Shown: one piece after another, positions 1 to 8,161 of the stretch | Layout of the letters: every line of letters starts with the position of its first letter | Position numbering within the stretch: the first letter of the stretch is position 1 | From: an uncultured Propionibacteriaceae bacterium | Lineage (GTDB): Bacteria > Actinomycetota > Actinomycetes > Propionibacteriales > Propionibacteriaceae | DNA length: 55,504 nucleotides | Direction of reading: 5' to 3' | Assembly: GCA_938012815.1 (NCBI GenBank) | Contig: CALLVV010000045.1 | Location: forward strand, 1 to 55,504 | The notes under the pieces: generated by a model | Told to the model about the DNA's origin: nothing | Databases searched by the model: none | Seen by the model: only the letters and a program-made list of their open reading frames with translations | Made by a program: the position numbers and the translations under genes

Positions 1-140
1 AGATCTACCAGGCCACCGGACTGGACGCGCTGGAGGTCACCGACGAGGTCTTCGAGTCGGAGGCGAGCATCGTCTTCGACCAGGCCGAGAACCGCATGCA
101 CACCATCAAGGCCATCTTGGTTGCCACCCTCGCCGACTGA
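1..140 (+). CDS. argF: Ornithine carbamoyltransferase, C-terminal fragment
   Basis: Only the last 45 codons are in the window; the gene runs in from the left edge and stops at 138-140. The enzyme makes citrulline from ornithine and carbamoyl phosphate, or runs in reverse in the arginine deiminase pathway. The fragment reads ...LEVTDEVFESEASIVFDQ, followed by AENRMHTIKAILVATL, which is almost the same as the C-terminus of E. coli ArgI as I remember it. The family call is therefore strong. The fragment cannot tell an anabolic ArgF from a catabolic ArcB; the E. coli-like tail is shared with ArcB proteins. A palindromic repeat follows the stop and may end the transcript. Confidence 0.85.
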   Translation, partial: IYQATGLDALEVTDEVFESEASIVFDQAENRMHTIKAILVATLAD

Positions 141-175
141 GCCCCTCTTCTCCGGCCGGCTGCGCGCGGGTTCCC

Positions 176-246
176 CGGTTGCGCAGCACTCAACCCGGTT
201 TCGGGCGCGAAACGAGGCGTTTTCCGCGTTGAGTGCTGCGCAACCG
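176..246. repeat. Dispersed palindromic element, copy A
   Basis: Perfect 19-bp inverted repeat, 176-194 against 228-246 (CGGTTGCGCAGCACTCAAC and its complement), with a 33-bp centre containing its own small hairpin (GTTTCG...CGAAAC). It lies between two convergent genes, so it probably works as a bidirectional terminator. Copies B (39624-39692) and C (45113-45180) share arms and centre in the opposite orientation, and 18799-18858 is a diverged relative. Confidence 0.85.
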
Positions 247-263
247 TGTTCTGCGGTTTCGAT

Positions 264-737
264 TCAGCCGTAGGTGGTGAAGACGACGTGGCGGCGTTCG
301 GCCGCGGCCTCCAGGTAGAAGCTGCGCAGGTCCGCCAGCGACTCCAGTGCGTAGCTCTCCTCCTCCGGGCCGTGTCCCGGGCTGCGCAGCTCCTCGGGCA
401 TGCCGGTGTAGGCGCGGTGGAAGTCGTCGTCACCGAAGGCCTCCAGCCACCGGGCGATCTCCTCCACCTCGTCCGGGCTGGAATGGGTTACCCAGACATC
501 GTCGTCCTCATGGAGGGTACGGGCCCCGCCGATGACACCCCGGGCGGGCCATTCGTCGTCCTCGCCATCGGGGGCCAGGGCGTTGTGGATGGGTTCCCAC
601 GCCCTGTCGGTCTGGCAGGCGCGGTCGAAGAGTTCCTCGTCCTCCTCGAACTCCTCCAGAATGTCCGCGAGGTCTTCCTCGTTGTCCGTCAGACGAGAGA
701 CGTCAGCTGCGTCGAGGCGGAGGTGAAGTCCAAGCAT
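264..737 (-). CDS. DUF1877 family protein
   Basis: Acidic protein of about 157 residues. The N-terminus MLGLHLRLDAADVSRL and the later stretch EEIARWLEAFGDDDFHRAY match the general look of DUF1877 (YfbM-like) proteins, whose function is unknown. I prefer the ATG at 737 because the family starts with a short 'MLG..LR' segment; an in-frame ATG at 758 would add seven residues, and neither start has a clear Shine-Dalgarno. The gene converges on the carbamoyltransferase and diverges from the dehydrogenase operon. The protein is rich in Asp and Glu and has no signal peptide or membrane segment, so it is probably cytoplasmic. Confidence 0.75.
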   Translation of the reverse strand: MLGLHLRLDAADVSRLTDNEEDLADILEEFEEDEELFDRACQTDRAWEPIHNALAPDGEDDEWPARGVIGGARTLHEDDDVWVTHSSPDEVEEIARWLEAFGDDDFHRAYTGMPEELRSPGHGPEEESYALESLADLRSFYLEAAAERRHVVFTTYG

Positions 738-914
738 GGAGGCAGCATAAGGGGCCATCCCGGGAGGAGAACAGAATCTTCCCTTGTGAATGTCACTTCC
801 TGATCCGCAGAATGCCGCTCAACTCCGCCGGTCGGAGACGCCCGGGAGCCGGAGGCGGATGGCGGAACCCCACAAATTTTTCCCCCTGACTTGTAAGTTC
901 CCGACCTTCGAAAG

Positions 915-951
915 AAACCTACGCTCCCGTAGGCTACGGTTGCGTAGGTTT
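915..951 (+). promoter_or_regulatory. 37-bp palindrome upstream of the dehydrogenase operon
   Basis: Outer arms AAACCTACG (915-923) and CGTAGGTTT (943-951) and an inner perfect palindrome CCGTAGGCTACGG (927-939) share one centre at base 933; only two of the 18 base pairs mismatch. It holds four CGTAG half-sites and several TANNNT matches, and ends 12 nt before the E1alpha ATG, next to the Shine-Dalgarno (954-961). The symmetry suggests an operator for one or two repressor dimers overlapping the promoter. A hairpin followed by TTTTT (949-953) also permits an attenuator. Confidence 0.7.
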
Positions 952-963
952 TTAGGAGAGGTC

Positions 964-2043
964 ATGAAACACGACATGGTGCAGTTGCTGACCCCCGACG
1001 GGCAGCGCGTCGAGAACCCCGGGTTCTCCTTCGGGGGAACCGACGACGACCTGACCCAGTACCTGCGAGACATGGTGCTGGCAAGGCGTTTCGACACCGA
1101 GGCCACGGCCCTGCAACGGCACGGAGAACTCGGTTTGTGGCCGCCCGCCCTCGGACAGGAGGCCGCGCAGGTCGGCTCCGCCCACGCCCTCGGTGCCCGC
1201 GATGTCGTCTTCCCCACCTATCGGGAACACGCCGTCTTCCTCGCCCTGGGCCTGCCCTTCCAGCAGATCCTGGCCCTGTTCCGGGGCTGCGACGCCGGGG
1301 CCTGGGACCAGCTCGACCGGTTCCGCAACTACCAGATCATCATCGGCTCCCAGAGCCTCCACGCCACCGGCTACGCCATGGGATTGCAACTGGACGGCCT
1401 CGTCGGCAACGACGACGGCGACAACGCAGCCGTGATCGCCTACCACGGCGACGGGGCCAGTTCTCAGGGCGACGTCAACGAGGCCTACGTGTTCGCGGCC
1501 AGCTACAACGCCCCCGTCGTCTTCTTCTGCCAGAACAACCAGTGGGCGATCTCCGAACCCATCGCGTTGCAGTCGCGGATCCCGCTGTTCCAGCGCGCCC
1601 GGGGGTTCGGGTTCCCCGGGGTGCAGGTGGACGGCAACGACGTGCTGGCCGTCCACGCCGTCACCCGCTGGGCCCTGGAACGCGCCCACAAGGGCGAGGG
1701 CCCCACCTTCATCGAGGCCTTCACCTACCGGATGGGTGCCCACACCACCTCCGACGACCCCACCAAGTACCGCCTCGACGAGGAAACCGCCGAGTGGGCG
1801 GGCCGCGACCCCATCACCCGCCTGACCACCCACCTGAAACGGCGAGGGGTCATCGACGACGCCTGGCTGGCCGCCCTCGACGCCGACGCCCGAGACTTCG
1901 GCGCCGAGATCCGCGCCGCCATCCCGAAACTGACGGACCTGACCATGGATGAACTGTTCGACAACGTCTACGCCGAGAACACCGTCGCCCTCGAGACGCA
2001 GCGCCGCGAGTACGCTGAATGGGCAGCAGGGGAGCAGGCATGA
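964..2043 (+). CDS. bkdA: 2-oxo acid dehydrogenase E1 component, alpha subunit
   Basis: Thiamine-diphosphate-dependent E1alpha of a branched-chain 2-oxo acid or pyruvate dehydrogenase complex, which decarboxylates the oxo acid and passes the acyl group to lipoyl-E2. The ThDP motif is visible as GDGASSQGDVNEAY followed by NN about 20 residues later, and the substrate-loop region as YRMGAHTTSDDPTKYR. The length, 359 residues, is normal. I chose the ATG at 964 because TTAGGAGAGG precedes it; the reading frame is open further upstream, but that part runs through the palindromic regulatory region and is not protein-like. The stop overlaps the E1beta start (ATGA), so the two are translationally coupled. 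The substrate cannot be settled from sequence alone; the layout matches the mycobacterial bkdABC operon. Confidence 0.88.
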   Translation: MKHDMVQLLTPDGQRVENPGFSFGGTDDDLTQYLRDMVLARRFDTEATALQRHGELGLWPPALGQEAAQVGSAHALGARDVVFPTYREHAVFLALGLPFQQILALFRGCDAGAWDQLDRFRNYQIIIGSQSLHATGYAMGLQLDGLVGNDDGDNAAVIAYHGDGASSQGDVNEAYVFAASYNAPVVFFCQNNQWAISEPIALQSRIPLFQRARGFGFPGVQVDGNDVLAVHAVTRWALERAHKGEGPTFIEAFTYRMGAHTTSDDPTKYRLDEETAEWAGRDPITRLTTHLKRRGVIDDAWLAALDADARDFGAEIRAAIPKLTDLTMDELFDNVYAENTVALETQRREYAEWAAGEQA

Positions 2044-3014
2044 ACAGCATGACGATCGCCAAGGCCATCAACCTGGGCCTGCGCCGCGCCCTCCAGGCCG
2101 ACCCGAAAGTCCTGATCGCCGGCGAGGACGTCGGGAAACTCGGCGGCGTGTTCCGCATCACGGAAGGCCTCCAGGCGGAGTTCGGAACCAACCGGGTCAT
2201 CGACTCCCCACTGGCGGAGTCAGGAATCATCGGCACCGCCGTCGGACTGACGATGCGCGGCTACCGCGTGGTCGCCGAGATCCAGTTCGACGGTTTCGTC
2301 TTCCCCGCCTTCGACCAGCTCGTCACGCAGGTCGCGAAACTGCACGCCCGCACCGCCGGGCGCCAACCGATGCCGATGGTGGTGCGCATTCCCTACGGCG
2401 GCGGCATCGGGGCCGTTGAGCACCACTCCGAATCCCCCGAGGCCTACTTCTGTCACACCCCCGGGTTGAAGGTGGTCACCCCCTCCAACCCGCACGATGC
2501 CCACTGGATGATCCAACAGGCCGTCGCATCCCCGGACCCCGTGATCTTCCTCGAACCCAAACGCCGCTATCACGTCAAGGGGGAGGTGAACTCCGAGCAG
2601 CGGCCCGCCCCCATGCACCAGGCCGGGATCCTTCGGCAGGGAACCGACGCCACCCTCATCGCGTGGGGGCCGATGGTGCGCACATGCCTGGACGCCGCCG
2701 CCGTCGCCGCCGAGGAGGGCACGTCGGTGGAGGTCGTCGATCTCCGGTCCCTCGCACCCATCGACTGGGTGACCCTGGCCTCCTCCGTGCGCCGCACCCG
2801 CCGCGCCATCGTCGTCCACGAGGCGCCCCGCACCCTCGGGTTGGGCTCGGAGATCGCCGCCCGCCTCCACGAGGACCTGTTCTACGACATGGAATCCCCG
2901 GTGCTGCGCGTCACCGGCTACGACATCCCCTACCCGCCGTCGCGCCTGGAGGACGAGTTCCTGCCATCGGCGGACCGCATCCTCGACGCCCTCGACCGTT
3001 CCCTCGCGTGGTGA
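2040..3014 (+). CDS. bkdB: 2-oxo acid dehydrogenase E1 component, beta subunit
   Basis: E1beta, 324 residues, forms the alpha2beta2 heterotetramer with the product of the preceding gene. The family features are IAGEDVGKLGGVFRITEGL near the N-terminus, the ThDP/K+ site region DSPLAESGIIGTAVGLTMRG, QFDGFVFPAFDQL and the C-terminal transketolase half ending in VTGYDIPYPPSRLEDEFLP. The start at 2040 shares ATGA with the upstream stop and gives a typical N-terminus (MNSMTIAKAINLGL). The E2 gene follows after 22 nt, so the three genes are one operon controlled from the palindrome at 915-951. The protein is full length with no obvious defects. Confidence 0.9.
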   Translation: MNSMTIAKAINLGLRRALQADPKVLIAGEDVGKLGGVFRITEGLQAEFGTNRVIDSPLAESGIIGTAVGLTMRGYRVVAEIQFDGFVFPAFDQLVTQVAKLHARTAGRQPMPMVVRIPYGGGIGAVEHHSESPEAYFCHTPGLKVVTPSNPHDAHWMIQQAVASPDPVIFLEPKRRYHVKGEVNSEQRPAPMHQAGILRQGTDATLIAWGPMVRTCLDAAAVAAEEGTSVEVVDLRSLAPIDWVTLASSVRRTRRAIVVHEAPRTLGLGSEIAARLHEDLFYDMESPVLRVTGYDIPYPPSRLEDEFLPSADRILDALDRSLAW

Positions 3015-3036
3015 ACCCAAGCAGACAGGAGTGATG

Positions 3037-4518
3037 ATGAAACGCCAGTTCCTTCTTCCGGATCCCGGTGAGGGTCTCACCGAGGCCGAGATCGTCGCTT
3101 GGCGGGTCACCGTCGGGCAGGAGGTCGACGTCAACGACGTGCTCGTCGAGATCGAGACCGCCAAGTCGCTGGTGGAACTGCCCTCGCCCTATGCCGGGAC
3201 CGTGACGTCGTTGCTGGTGGCGGAGGGGGTCACGGTGGAGGTCGGCACCGCCATCGTCGAGATCGAGGACGGCGTCGAGGGTGGCGGGGAGGAGCCCCCG
3301 ACCCTCGTCGGTTACGGGCCTCGCGACGAACCCGCCAGGTCGCGGCGCCGCCGCAGGAACACCCCCGGCCGGGACGTGGAGGCCGCCCGCCAGGCGCTGG
3401 GGGAGAGCTACGCCTCCCGTGAGCCGTCGCGGCGTCCTGACGACGTCGACCCCGCGGGCCGGGTCGTCGCCGCTCCCGTCGGTGATCCGTTGCCGGAGAC
3501 GGGTGATGCGCCCACCGAATCGACGCTGGTGCTGGCCTCCGACCCGCAGTCCGCGCGGGCCAAACCGCCGGTGCGCAAATATGCGCGTGACCTCGGGGTC
3601 GACCTCGGGAAGGTCGCGGGAACCGGGCCGGAGGGCACCATCACCCGCTCCGATGTCGAGGCCGCGTGGATCTTCGAACGGTCCCGGGCCGCGGGGAAGG
3701 GCTCCCGGGAGGAACCCGCGCAGGGCAGGGTCGTCAACGACGCCGCCAGCTTCCAGGACCCGGGGCCGCGAAGCCACGGATTCGGATCGCCGCGTGGCCC
3801 AGAGGATCGCGGGGAACGCCGCGTTCCCATCAAGGGGGTGCGCAGGGTCACCGCCGAGGCGATGGTGCGTTCCATCAGCACCCACGTCCACGTCACCGAG
3901 TGGCTGACCACCGACGTCACCGGCACGATGGAGTTCGTCGAGGCGCTCAGGGCGCGGCGGGAGTTCGCGGGATTGCGTGTCTCGCCGCTGCTGATCCACG
4001 CGAAGGCGGTGTGCCTGGCGTTGGGACGCAACCCCGACCTCAACACGTCCTGGGACGAGGAGAACCGCGAGATCGTCTACCACCGGGACGTGAACCTCGG
4101 TGTCGCGGCCGCCACCCCGCGGGGACTGATGGTGCCCAACATCAAGGCGGCGCAAGACCTCAGCCTCCTGGAACTGTGCCGCGCCCTCAACCAGCTCGTC
4201 GCCGTCTCCCGCGACGGCAAACTCCAACCCCCCGACTATGCGGGAGGCACCTTCACCATCACCAATGTCGGCGTTTTCGGGGTTGATGCGGGAACCCCCA
4301 TCATCAACGGCGATGAATCGGCGATCCTGTGCATGGGTGCCATCCAGCGCCGCCCCTGGGTGGTGGGTGCCGGCGCGGAGGAGAGGGTCGTGCCGCGCTG
4401 GGTCACCACCCTGGCTGTCTCCTTCGACCATCGGATCATCGACGGCGAACAAGGGTCCCGGTTCCTCCACGACGTCGCCGAGATCCTCGCGGAACCCGCC
4501 CTGGCGTTGCTGTTCTGA
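3037..4518 (+). CDS. bkdC: 2-oxo acid dehydrogenase E2 (dihydrolipoyl acyltransferase)
   Basis: About 493 residues with the complete E2 architecture. One N-terminal lipoyl domain has the lipoylation lysine in EIETAKSLVELP (about K43). A long charged linker follows, then a peripheral subunit-binding domain (PPVRKYARDLGVDLGKVAGT) and a C-terminal acyltransferase domain with the catalytic DHRIIDG motif. AGGAG at 3027-3031 fits the ATG at 3037 best; GTG 3031 and ATG 3034 are in frame but too close to it. The linker, about residues 85-160, is rich in Arg and Pro and unusually long. No lipoamide dehydrogenase (E3) follows, so the complex must borrow one encoded elsewhere. Transcription probably ends at the hairpin at 4533-4558. 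Confidence 0.9.
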   Translation: MKRQFLLPDPGEGLTEAEIVAWRVTVGQEVDVNDVLVEIETAKSLVELPSPYAGTVTSLLVAEGVTVEVGTAIVEIEDGVEGGGEEPPTLVGYGPRDEPARSRRRRRNTPGRDVEAARQALGESYASREPSRRPDDVDPAGRVVAAPVGDPLPETGDAPTESTLVLASDPQSARAKPPVRKYARDLGVDLGKVAGTGPEGTITRSDVEAAWIFERSRAAGKGSREEPAQGRVVNDAASFQDPGPRSHGFGSPRGPEDRGERRVPIKGVRRVTAEAMVRSISTHVHVTEWLTTDVTGTMEFVEALRARREFAGLRVSPLLIHAKAVCLALGRNPDLNTSWDEENREIVYHRDVNLGVAAATPRGLMVPNIKAAQDLSLLELCRALNQLVAVSRDGKLQPPDYAGGTFTITNVGVFGVDAGTPIINGDESAILCMGAIQRRPWVVGAGAEERVVPRWVTTLAVSFDHRIIDGEQGSRFLHDVAEILAEPALALLF

Positions 4519-4532
4519 TCCCGGGAATGAGA

Positions 4533-4558
4533 AGGCCGGGCCCGCACGGGCCCGGCCT
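4533..4558. terminator. GC-rich bidirectional hairpin
   Basis: Perfect 12-bp inverted repeat AGGCCGGGCCCG with a CA loop between the convergent E2 gene and the DUF4282 gene. There is no T-run, as is common for actinobacterial terminators. Confidence 0.75.
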
Positions 4559-4578
4559 GGAGGTTCACGCGGAGAGAA

Positions 4579-5295
4579 TCACTCCTGGGTGTCGTCGTTC
4601 TTCTTGACCAAGGCGGCCATTCCCTCCAGGAAGGCGCGGGACAGGATGATCCCCACGAAGGCCACCGCCAGCGGAACGAACAGGTTCCGGAGGATATCCA
4701 AGGCGTTTTGGCCGGAGTGGGAACCGATGCCAGAGAGGAGATTGAAGAGAGCGAAAACCGCAAAGCTGATCACGGCCATCAGGTAGACGGTGCCGATGCC
4801 GTTCTTGAGTGCGCTGCCCTTGAAACCGAAGTCGAAGAGCGCGCCGAGACCCGACGGGGCCTGCTGCTGACCACTCCACTGCTGCTGACCACCGTAGGGA
4901 GCAGCAGTCTGCTGCTGACCGCCCCACTGCTGCTGGGGCTGTGCCTGCTGGGCCGCCCCCCAGGCCGCCTGCTGGTTCCAGTCCTGCATGTTCTGCTGGG
5001 CGGTGTTCTCCTGTCCCGGGGTGCCCCAGTCGGGGGCGGAGGGGATGGACTGCTGGGGTTGGGCGTTCCAATCCTGCGCCGCAGTCACGGAAGTCTGGTC
5101 CTGAGCTGGTGCGTTCCAGTCCTGGGTTGCGGGCTGGATGGTGGTCTGATCCTGAGGCTGTACTCCCCAATCCGGGGCGGGCTGTTGCGCAGGTGCGTTC
5201 CAATCCTGGGCCGACTGCGCGTTCCAATCCTGGGCGTTCGACTGCTGGGGCTGGGCGTTCCAATCCTGGGCGCCGGTCCACTGGTTGTTCGACAT
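4579..5295 (-). CDS. DUF4282 membrane protein with QDWN-repeat N-terminus
   Basis: About 238 residues in two parts. The first 140 or so are low complexity (Gln, Ala, Pro, Trp) and carry at least seven copies of a QDWN or DWG unit, such as AQDWNAQPQQS and PDWGTPGQ, with about 11-20 residues per repeat. The C-terminal 95 residues begin GALFDFGFKGSALKNGIGT and contain two membrane segments (YLMAVISFAVFALFNLL and NLFVPLAVAFVGIILSRAF), as in DUF4282 proteins. The likely topology is a long cytosolic or surface repeat tail on a two-helix membrane anchor. The start is ATG 5295 (MSNNQWTG); an ATG at 5304 is possible and neither has a strong Shine-Dalgarno. The gene diverges from alr with 70 bp between them. 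Function is unknown. Confidence 0.75.
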   Translation of the reverse strand: MSNNQWTGAQDWNAQPQQSNAQDWNAQSAQDWNAPAQQPAPDWGVQPQDQTTIQPATQDWNAPAQDQTSVTAAQDWNAQPQQSIPSAPDWGTPGQENTAQQNMQDWNQQAAWGAAQQAQPQQQWGGQQQTAAPYGGQQQWSGQQQAPSGLGALFDFGFKGSALKNGIGTVYLMAVISFAVFALFNLLSGIGSHSGQNALDILRNLFVPLAVAFVGIILSRAFLEGMAALVKKNDDTQE

Positions 5296-5365
5296 GGGGG
5301 CCATTCTGCCACTCGAAACCGACACCGCCACCCCGCGGTCTCGGCATGTGCGCCAGAATGAGGAC

Positions 5366-6478
5366 ATGTGTCCTTCCCAGTTCAACGTAGACCTGGCCGC
5401 CATCGACGCGAATCTTGCCCTGGCGAGTGAACGCAACCCCGGCCGAGCAGTCCTCCTTCCCGTGAAGGCCAATGCCTACGGGCACGGGATAGTTCCCGTC
5501 GCCCGGCACGTCGAATCCGTGGGCTCCGCCCAGTGGCTCGGTGTGGCAGAGGTGTCCGAGGCCGAACAGCTCCGCGAGGGGGGAGTCGAGCTTCCCGCCC
5601 TCAAGTTCTCCCCTTGTTTCCCGGAGGAGCTGGGGCGCGCCATTGCGGCTCGCCTGACCATTTCCGTCGGTGATGTCGCGGGGGTGAAGGCGGCCCAGGA
5701 AGCCGCCGAACGCGCCGGCGTCCGTCATCCCGTGCACCTGAAGGTGGACACGGGCATGCGGCGCGTCGGCGTGCAGCCGAGTGAGGCCGTCGCCCTGGCC
5801 ACACGGATCAAGGAAAGCCCCACTCTGATTCTCGACGGCGTGTTCACCCACCTGCCGATCAGCGACTGCCCCGAGGGTGAGGAGTTCACCAGGGCCCAGC
5901 TGGCCCGGTTCCTGGCCGTCGTGGACGAGATCCGCGACGCCGTCGGGGAGATCCCGTACGTCCACGCCGGGAACTCCGGGGCGGTGCTCGGCCACGACCT
6001 GACGGGCACCAACCTGATCCGCCCCGGGATCATGGCCTACGGCTACCGGGCCGATTCCTCCACCGGCTGGGAGGGTTTGACACCCGCGGCCACCTGGACG
6101 TCGCGGGTCTCCTTCCTCAAACGCGTCCCCGAGGGGGAGACCGTCGGTTACGGCCGCACCTGGACCGCCCCCTGCGACACGTGGATCGCAACCGTCCCCG
6201 TCGGCTATGGTGACGGCTACTCACGGCTGTTCAGCAACCGTGGACGCATGCTGGTGGGCGGGCGTTCCTGCCCGATCGCGGGCCGGGTGTGCATGGACCA
6301 GACGATGATCGACCTCGGTCCCGGCGACCCGCAGGTCGCGGTGGGCGACGAGGTGGTGCTGCTCGGCCGCCAGGGCGACGAGCGGATCACCATGGAGGAA
6401 CTCGCCGATCTGATGGGCACCATCACCTACGAGGTGCCCTGCCTGGTCGCCCCCAGGGTGTCGCGCCTCTACGTCTGA
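5366..6478 (+). CDS. alr: Alanine racemase
   Basis: PLP-dependent interconversion of L- and D-alanine for peptidoglycan. The PLP lysine is K34 in PVKANAYGHG, and the C-terminal domain has GYGRTW, PVGYGDGY and CMDQTMIDLG, including the usual catalytic-Tyr region. The 370 residues are the normal length. The start is the ATG at 5366, which gives the short N-terminus MCPSQFNVDLAAID. A CAGAAT box six nt before it suggests a leaderless or nearly leaderless transcript instead of a Shine-Dalgarno. The gene stands alone between a divergent DUF4282 gene and a convergent EcsC gene. Confidence 0.93.
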   Translation: MCPSQFNVDLAAIDANLALASERNPGRAVLLPVKANAYGHGIVPVARHVESVGSAQWLGVAEVSEAEQLREGGVELPALKFSPCFPEELGRAIAARLTISVGDVAGVKAAQEAAERAGVRHPVHLKVDTGMRRVGVQPSEAVALATRIKESPTLILDGVFTHLPISDCPEGEEFTRAQLARFLAVVDEIRDAVGEIPYVHAGNSGAVLGHDLTGTNLIRPGIMAYGYRADSSTGWEGLTPAATWTSRVSFLKRVPEGETVGYGRTWTAPCDTWIATVPVGYGDGYSRLFSNRGRMLVGGRSCPIAGRVCMDQTMIDLGPGDPQVAVGDEVVLLGRQGDERITMEELADLMGTITYEVPCLVAPRVSRLYV

Positions 6479-6558
6479 ATGGTCCCCGTGAGAACTGGGT
6501 GGACCGGTACCGTGGCGTGGGTCGGTTCAACCAGTCGCGTTCCCGCTGAGGTGGCCTC

Positions 6559-7263
6559 TCAGCCCTCCACGATGATCACGTAGCCCGTGGCCCGGGGGCG
6601 GCGGGAGACGAACTGCTCCTGGGCGTACTGGATGATGGAGCGCGTGGACCAGCCGTCCACCACCGCTCCGACCCCGCCGCCGACCAGCGGAACTTTCTTG
6701 GCCAGGAACACCCCCAGGCGCTTGCCGCCCACGTGGTTCATCGACTGCTCCAGGAGAGCCCGGGAGACACGGGAGTCGAGCCGCGGGTCGAAGGCCGGGG
6801 CGGTGGCGACGGCGGCCGCGGAGCTGGGAAGGTCTCCCGAGGCGATGAGCGCCGCCGATCCGCGCGGGCCGAGCATGACCATGAGGATCGCGGTGCGGAC
6901 CCGGGGATCGTCCAGTTCGTAGCCGCGCAGGTGCGCGATGGCGGCGACGGCGCGTGCCTGGATGAAAGCGGCCGCGGCCATGTTCGCGGGGATGGTCACC
7001 AGGGACAGCAGGAAACCGCCCCAGTTCGTCGCGAATCCCTGACCGCCGGCCAACGCGATGTGCTGGTTCGACAACCAGCGGATGGCGTCCTCCTGGTCGT
7101 TGCGCTGCCGTAGTTGGTTGTTCGCCATGGTGCGGGCTCCCAGGAGTTTCCCGCGACCCGTGATGGCGAGGTCCAGGAGTCGGTGGAAGGCGTCCGACGT
7201 CAGGCCCTCGGCCGTCGCGACCACTTTGTTGTTGGCGTCGTTGGTGTCACTCAATCTTCCCAC
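6559..7263 (-). CDS. EcsC family protein
   Basis: About 234 residues. The body resembles EcsC-family proteins, with the segment RWLSNQHIALAGGQGFATNWGG, hydrophobic helices (GGFLLSLVTIPANMAAAAF) and a glycine-rich helix near the C-terminus (VPLVGGGVGAVVDGWSTR). The family is named after B. subtilis EcsC; its biochemical role is not known. I chose the GTG at 7263 because AGAAGG lies four nt upstream on the minus strand; a TTG at 7278 would extend the protein by five residues. A TAATGC -10-like box lies just further upstream. Possible peripheral membrane location. Confidence 0.75.
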   Translation of the reverse strand: MGRLSDTNDANNKVVATAEGLTSDAFHRLLDLAITGRGKLLGARTMANNQLRQRNDQEDAIRWLSNQHIALAGGQGFATNWGGFLLSLVTIPANMAAAAFIQARAVAAIAHLRGYELDDPRVRTAILMVMLGPRGSAALIASGDLPSSAAAVATAPAFDPRLDSRVSRALLEQSMNHVGGKRLGVFLAKKVPLVGGGVGAVVDGWSTRSIIQYAQEQFVSRRPRATGYVIIVEG

Positions 7264-7403
7264 CGTCCTTCTGCCCAACCCGCATTATGTCACTGTGAAA
7301 GGTTGTATTGCCTGTGTCGGACAAAATCTTCCCCGCGATCAATGAAACCATCAACTGGTACCCGCGATGACAGGAGAACCGAAGATCCTGCAAGACTGGG
7401 TTC

Positions 7404-8099
7404 GTGCTCGACAACGTCTTCGGATCACCCGATGCCTGGCCGGACTCCGACCTGATCGGGTACAGCGACGAATTCGATCCCGCCCTGGCCCTGGTGGCCT
7501 ACCGCTGCGGGGTGTTTCCCATGCCGGTGGAGCAGTGGATGGGGTGGTGGTCGCCGCTGAGGCGCGCCGTGCTGCTCCCGGGCAGGTTGCGCATCGCCAG
7601 GTCGCTGCGCAAGACCGCCGCCCGCTACACCACCACCGTCGATCACGCCTTCCCCGACGTGTTGGCCGCCTGCGCCGACCCGAAACGCCCCGACGGCTGG
7701 ATCGACGACCGCATCGCCTTCGCCTACACCGCCCTCAACCAGGCCGGATACGCGCACAGCGTCGAGACCTGGGATTCTGACGGCAGGCTGGTCGGGGGGC
7801 TCTACGGGGTGCACCAGGCCGGGATGTTCGCGGGGGAGTCCATGTTTCATCACCCCGAACTCGGCCGCGACGCCTCCAAGGTGGCGCTGCTGAGACTGGT
7901 CGCGGAACTCGCCCGGGCCCGCGTCGACCTGCTCGACGTGCAGTGGCTCACCCCGCACCTGGCCAGCCTGGGAGTGGTGGAACTGCCCCGTCACGACTAC
8001 CTGGCCCGGCTGGACGTCGCCCTCGATGGGGAACACCGCAACACCTGGTCGAACGCCGAGCGCTGGAACTCCCGCCGGCTGCTGGCGGCCCACACCTGA
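7404..8099 (+). CDS. aat: Leucyl/phenylalanyl-tRNA--protein transferase
   Basis: Transfers Leu or Phe from aminoacyl-tRNA to N-terminal Arg or Lys of proteins, marking them for ClpS/ClpAP-type degradation (N-degron pathway). Recognisable blocks are YRCGVFPMP near the N-terminus, QAGYAHSVETW, GLYGVHQAGMFAGESMFHH, the conserved ASKVAL, and DVQWLTPHLASLGVVELPR near the end. The 231 residues match the family. The start is a GTG at 7404; an AAGACT box six nt upstream suggests leaderless translation. The next gene on the right is convergent. Confidence 0.92.
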   Translation: MLDNVFGSPDAWPDSDLIGYSDEFDPALALVAYRCGVFPMPVEQWMGWWSPLRRAVLLPGRLRIARSLRKTAARYTTTVDHAFPDVLAACADPKRPDGWIDDRIAFAYTALNQAGYAHSVETWDSDGRLVGGLYGVHQAGMFAGESMFHHPELGRDASKVALLRLVAELARARVDLLDVQWLTPHLASLGVVELPRHDYLARLDVALDGEHRNTWSNAERWNSRRLLAAHT

Positions 8100-8161
8100 G
8101 AATGCGCGAGCGGGTGTCCGGGTCGTTTGCGCGATCCGGGCACCCGTCCGCGGGGAAGGTC

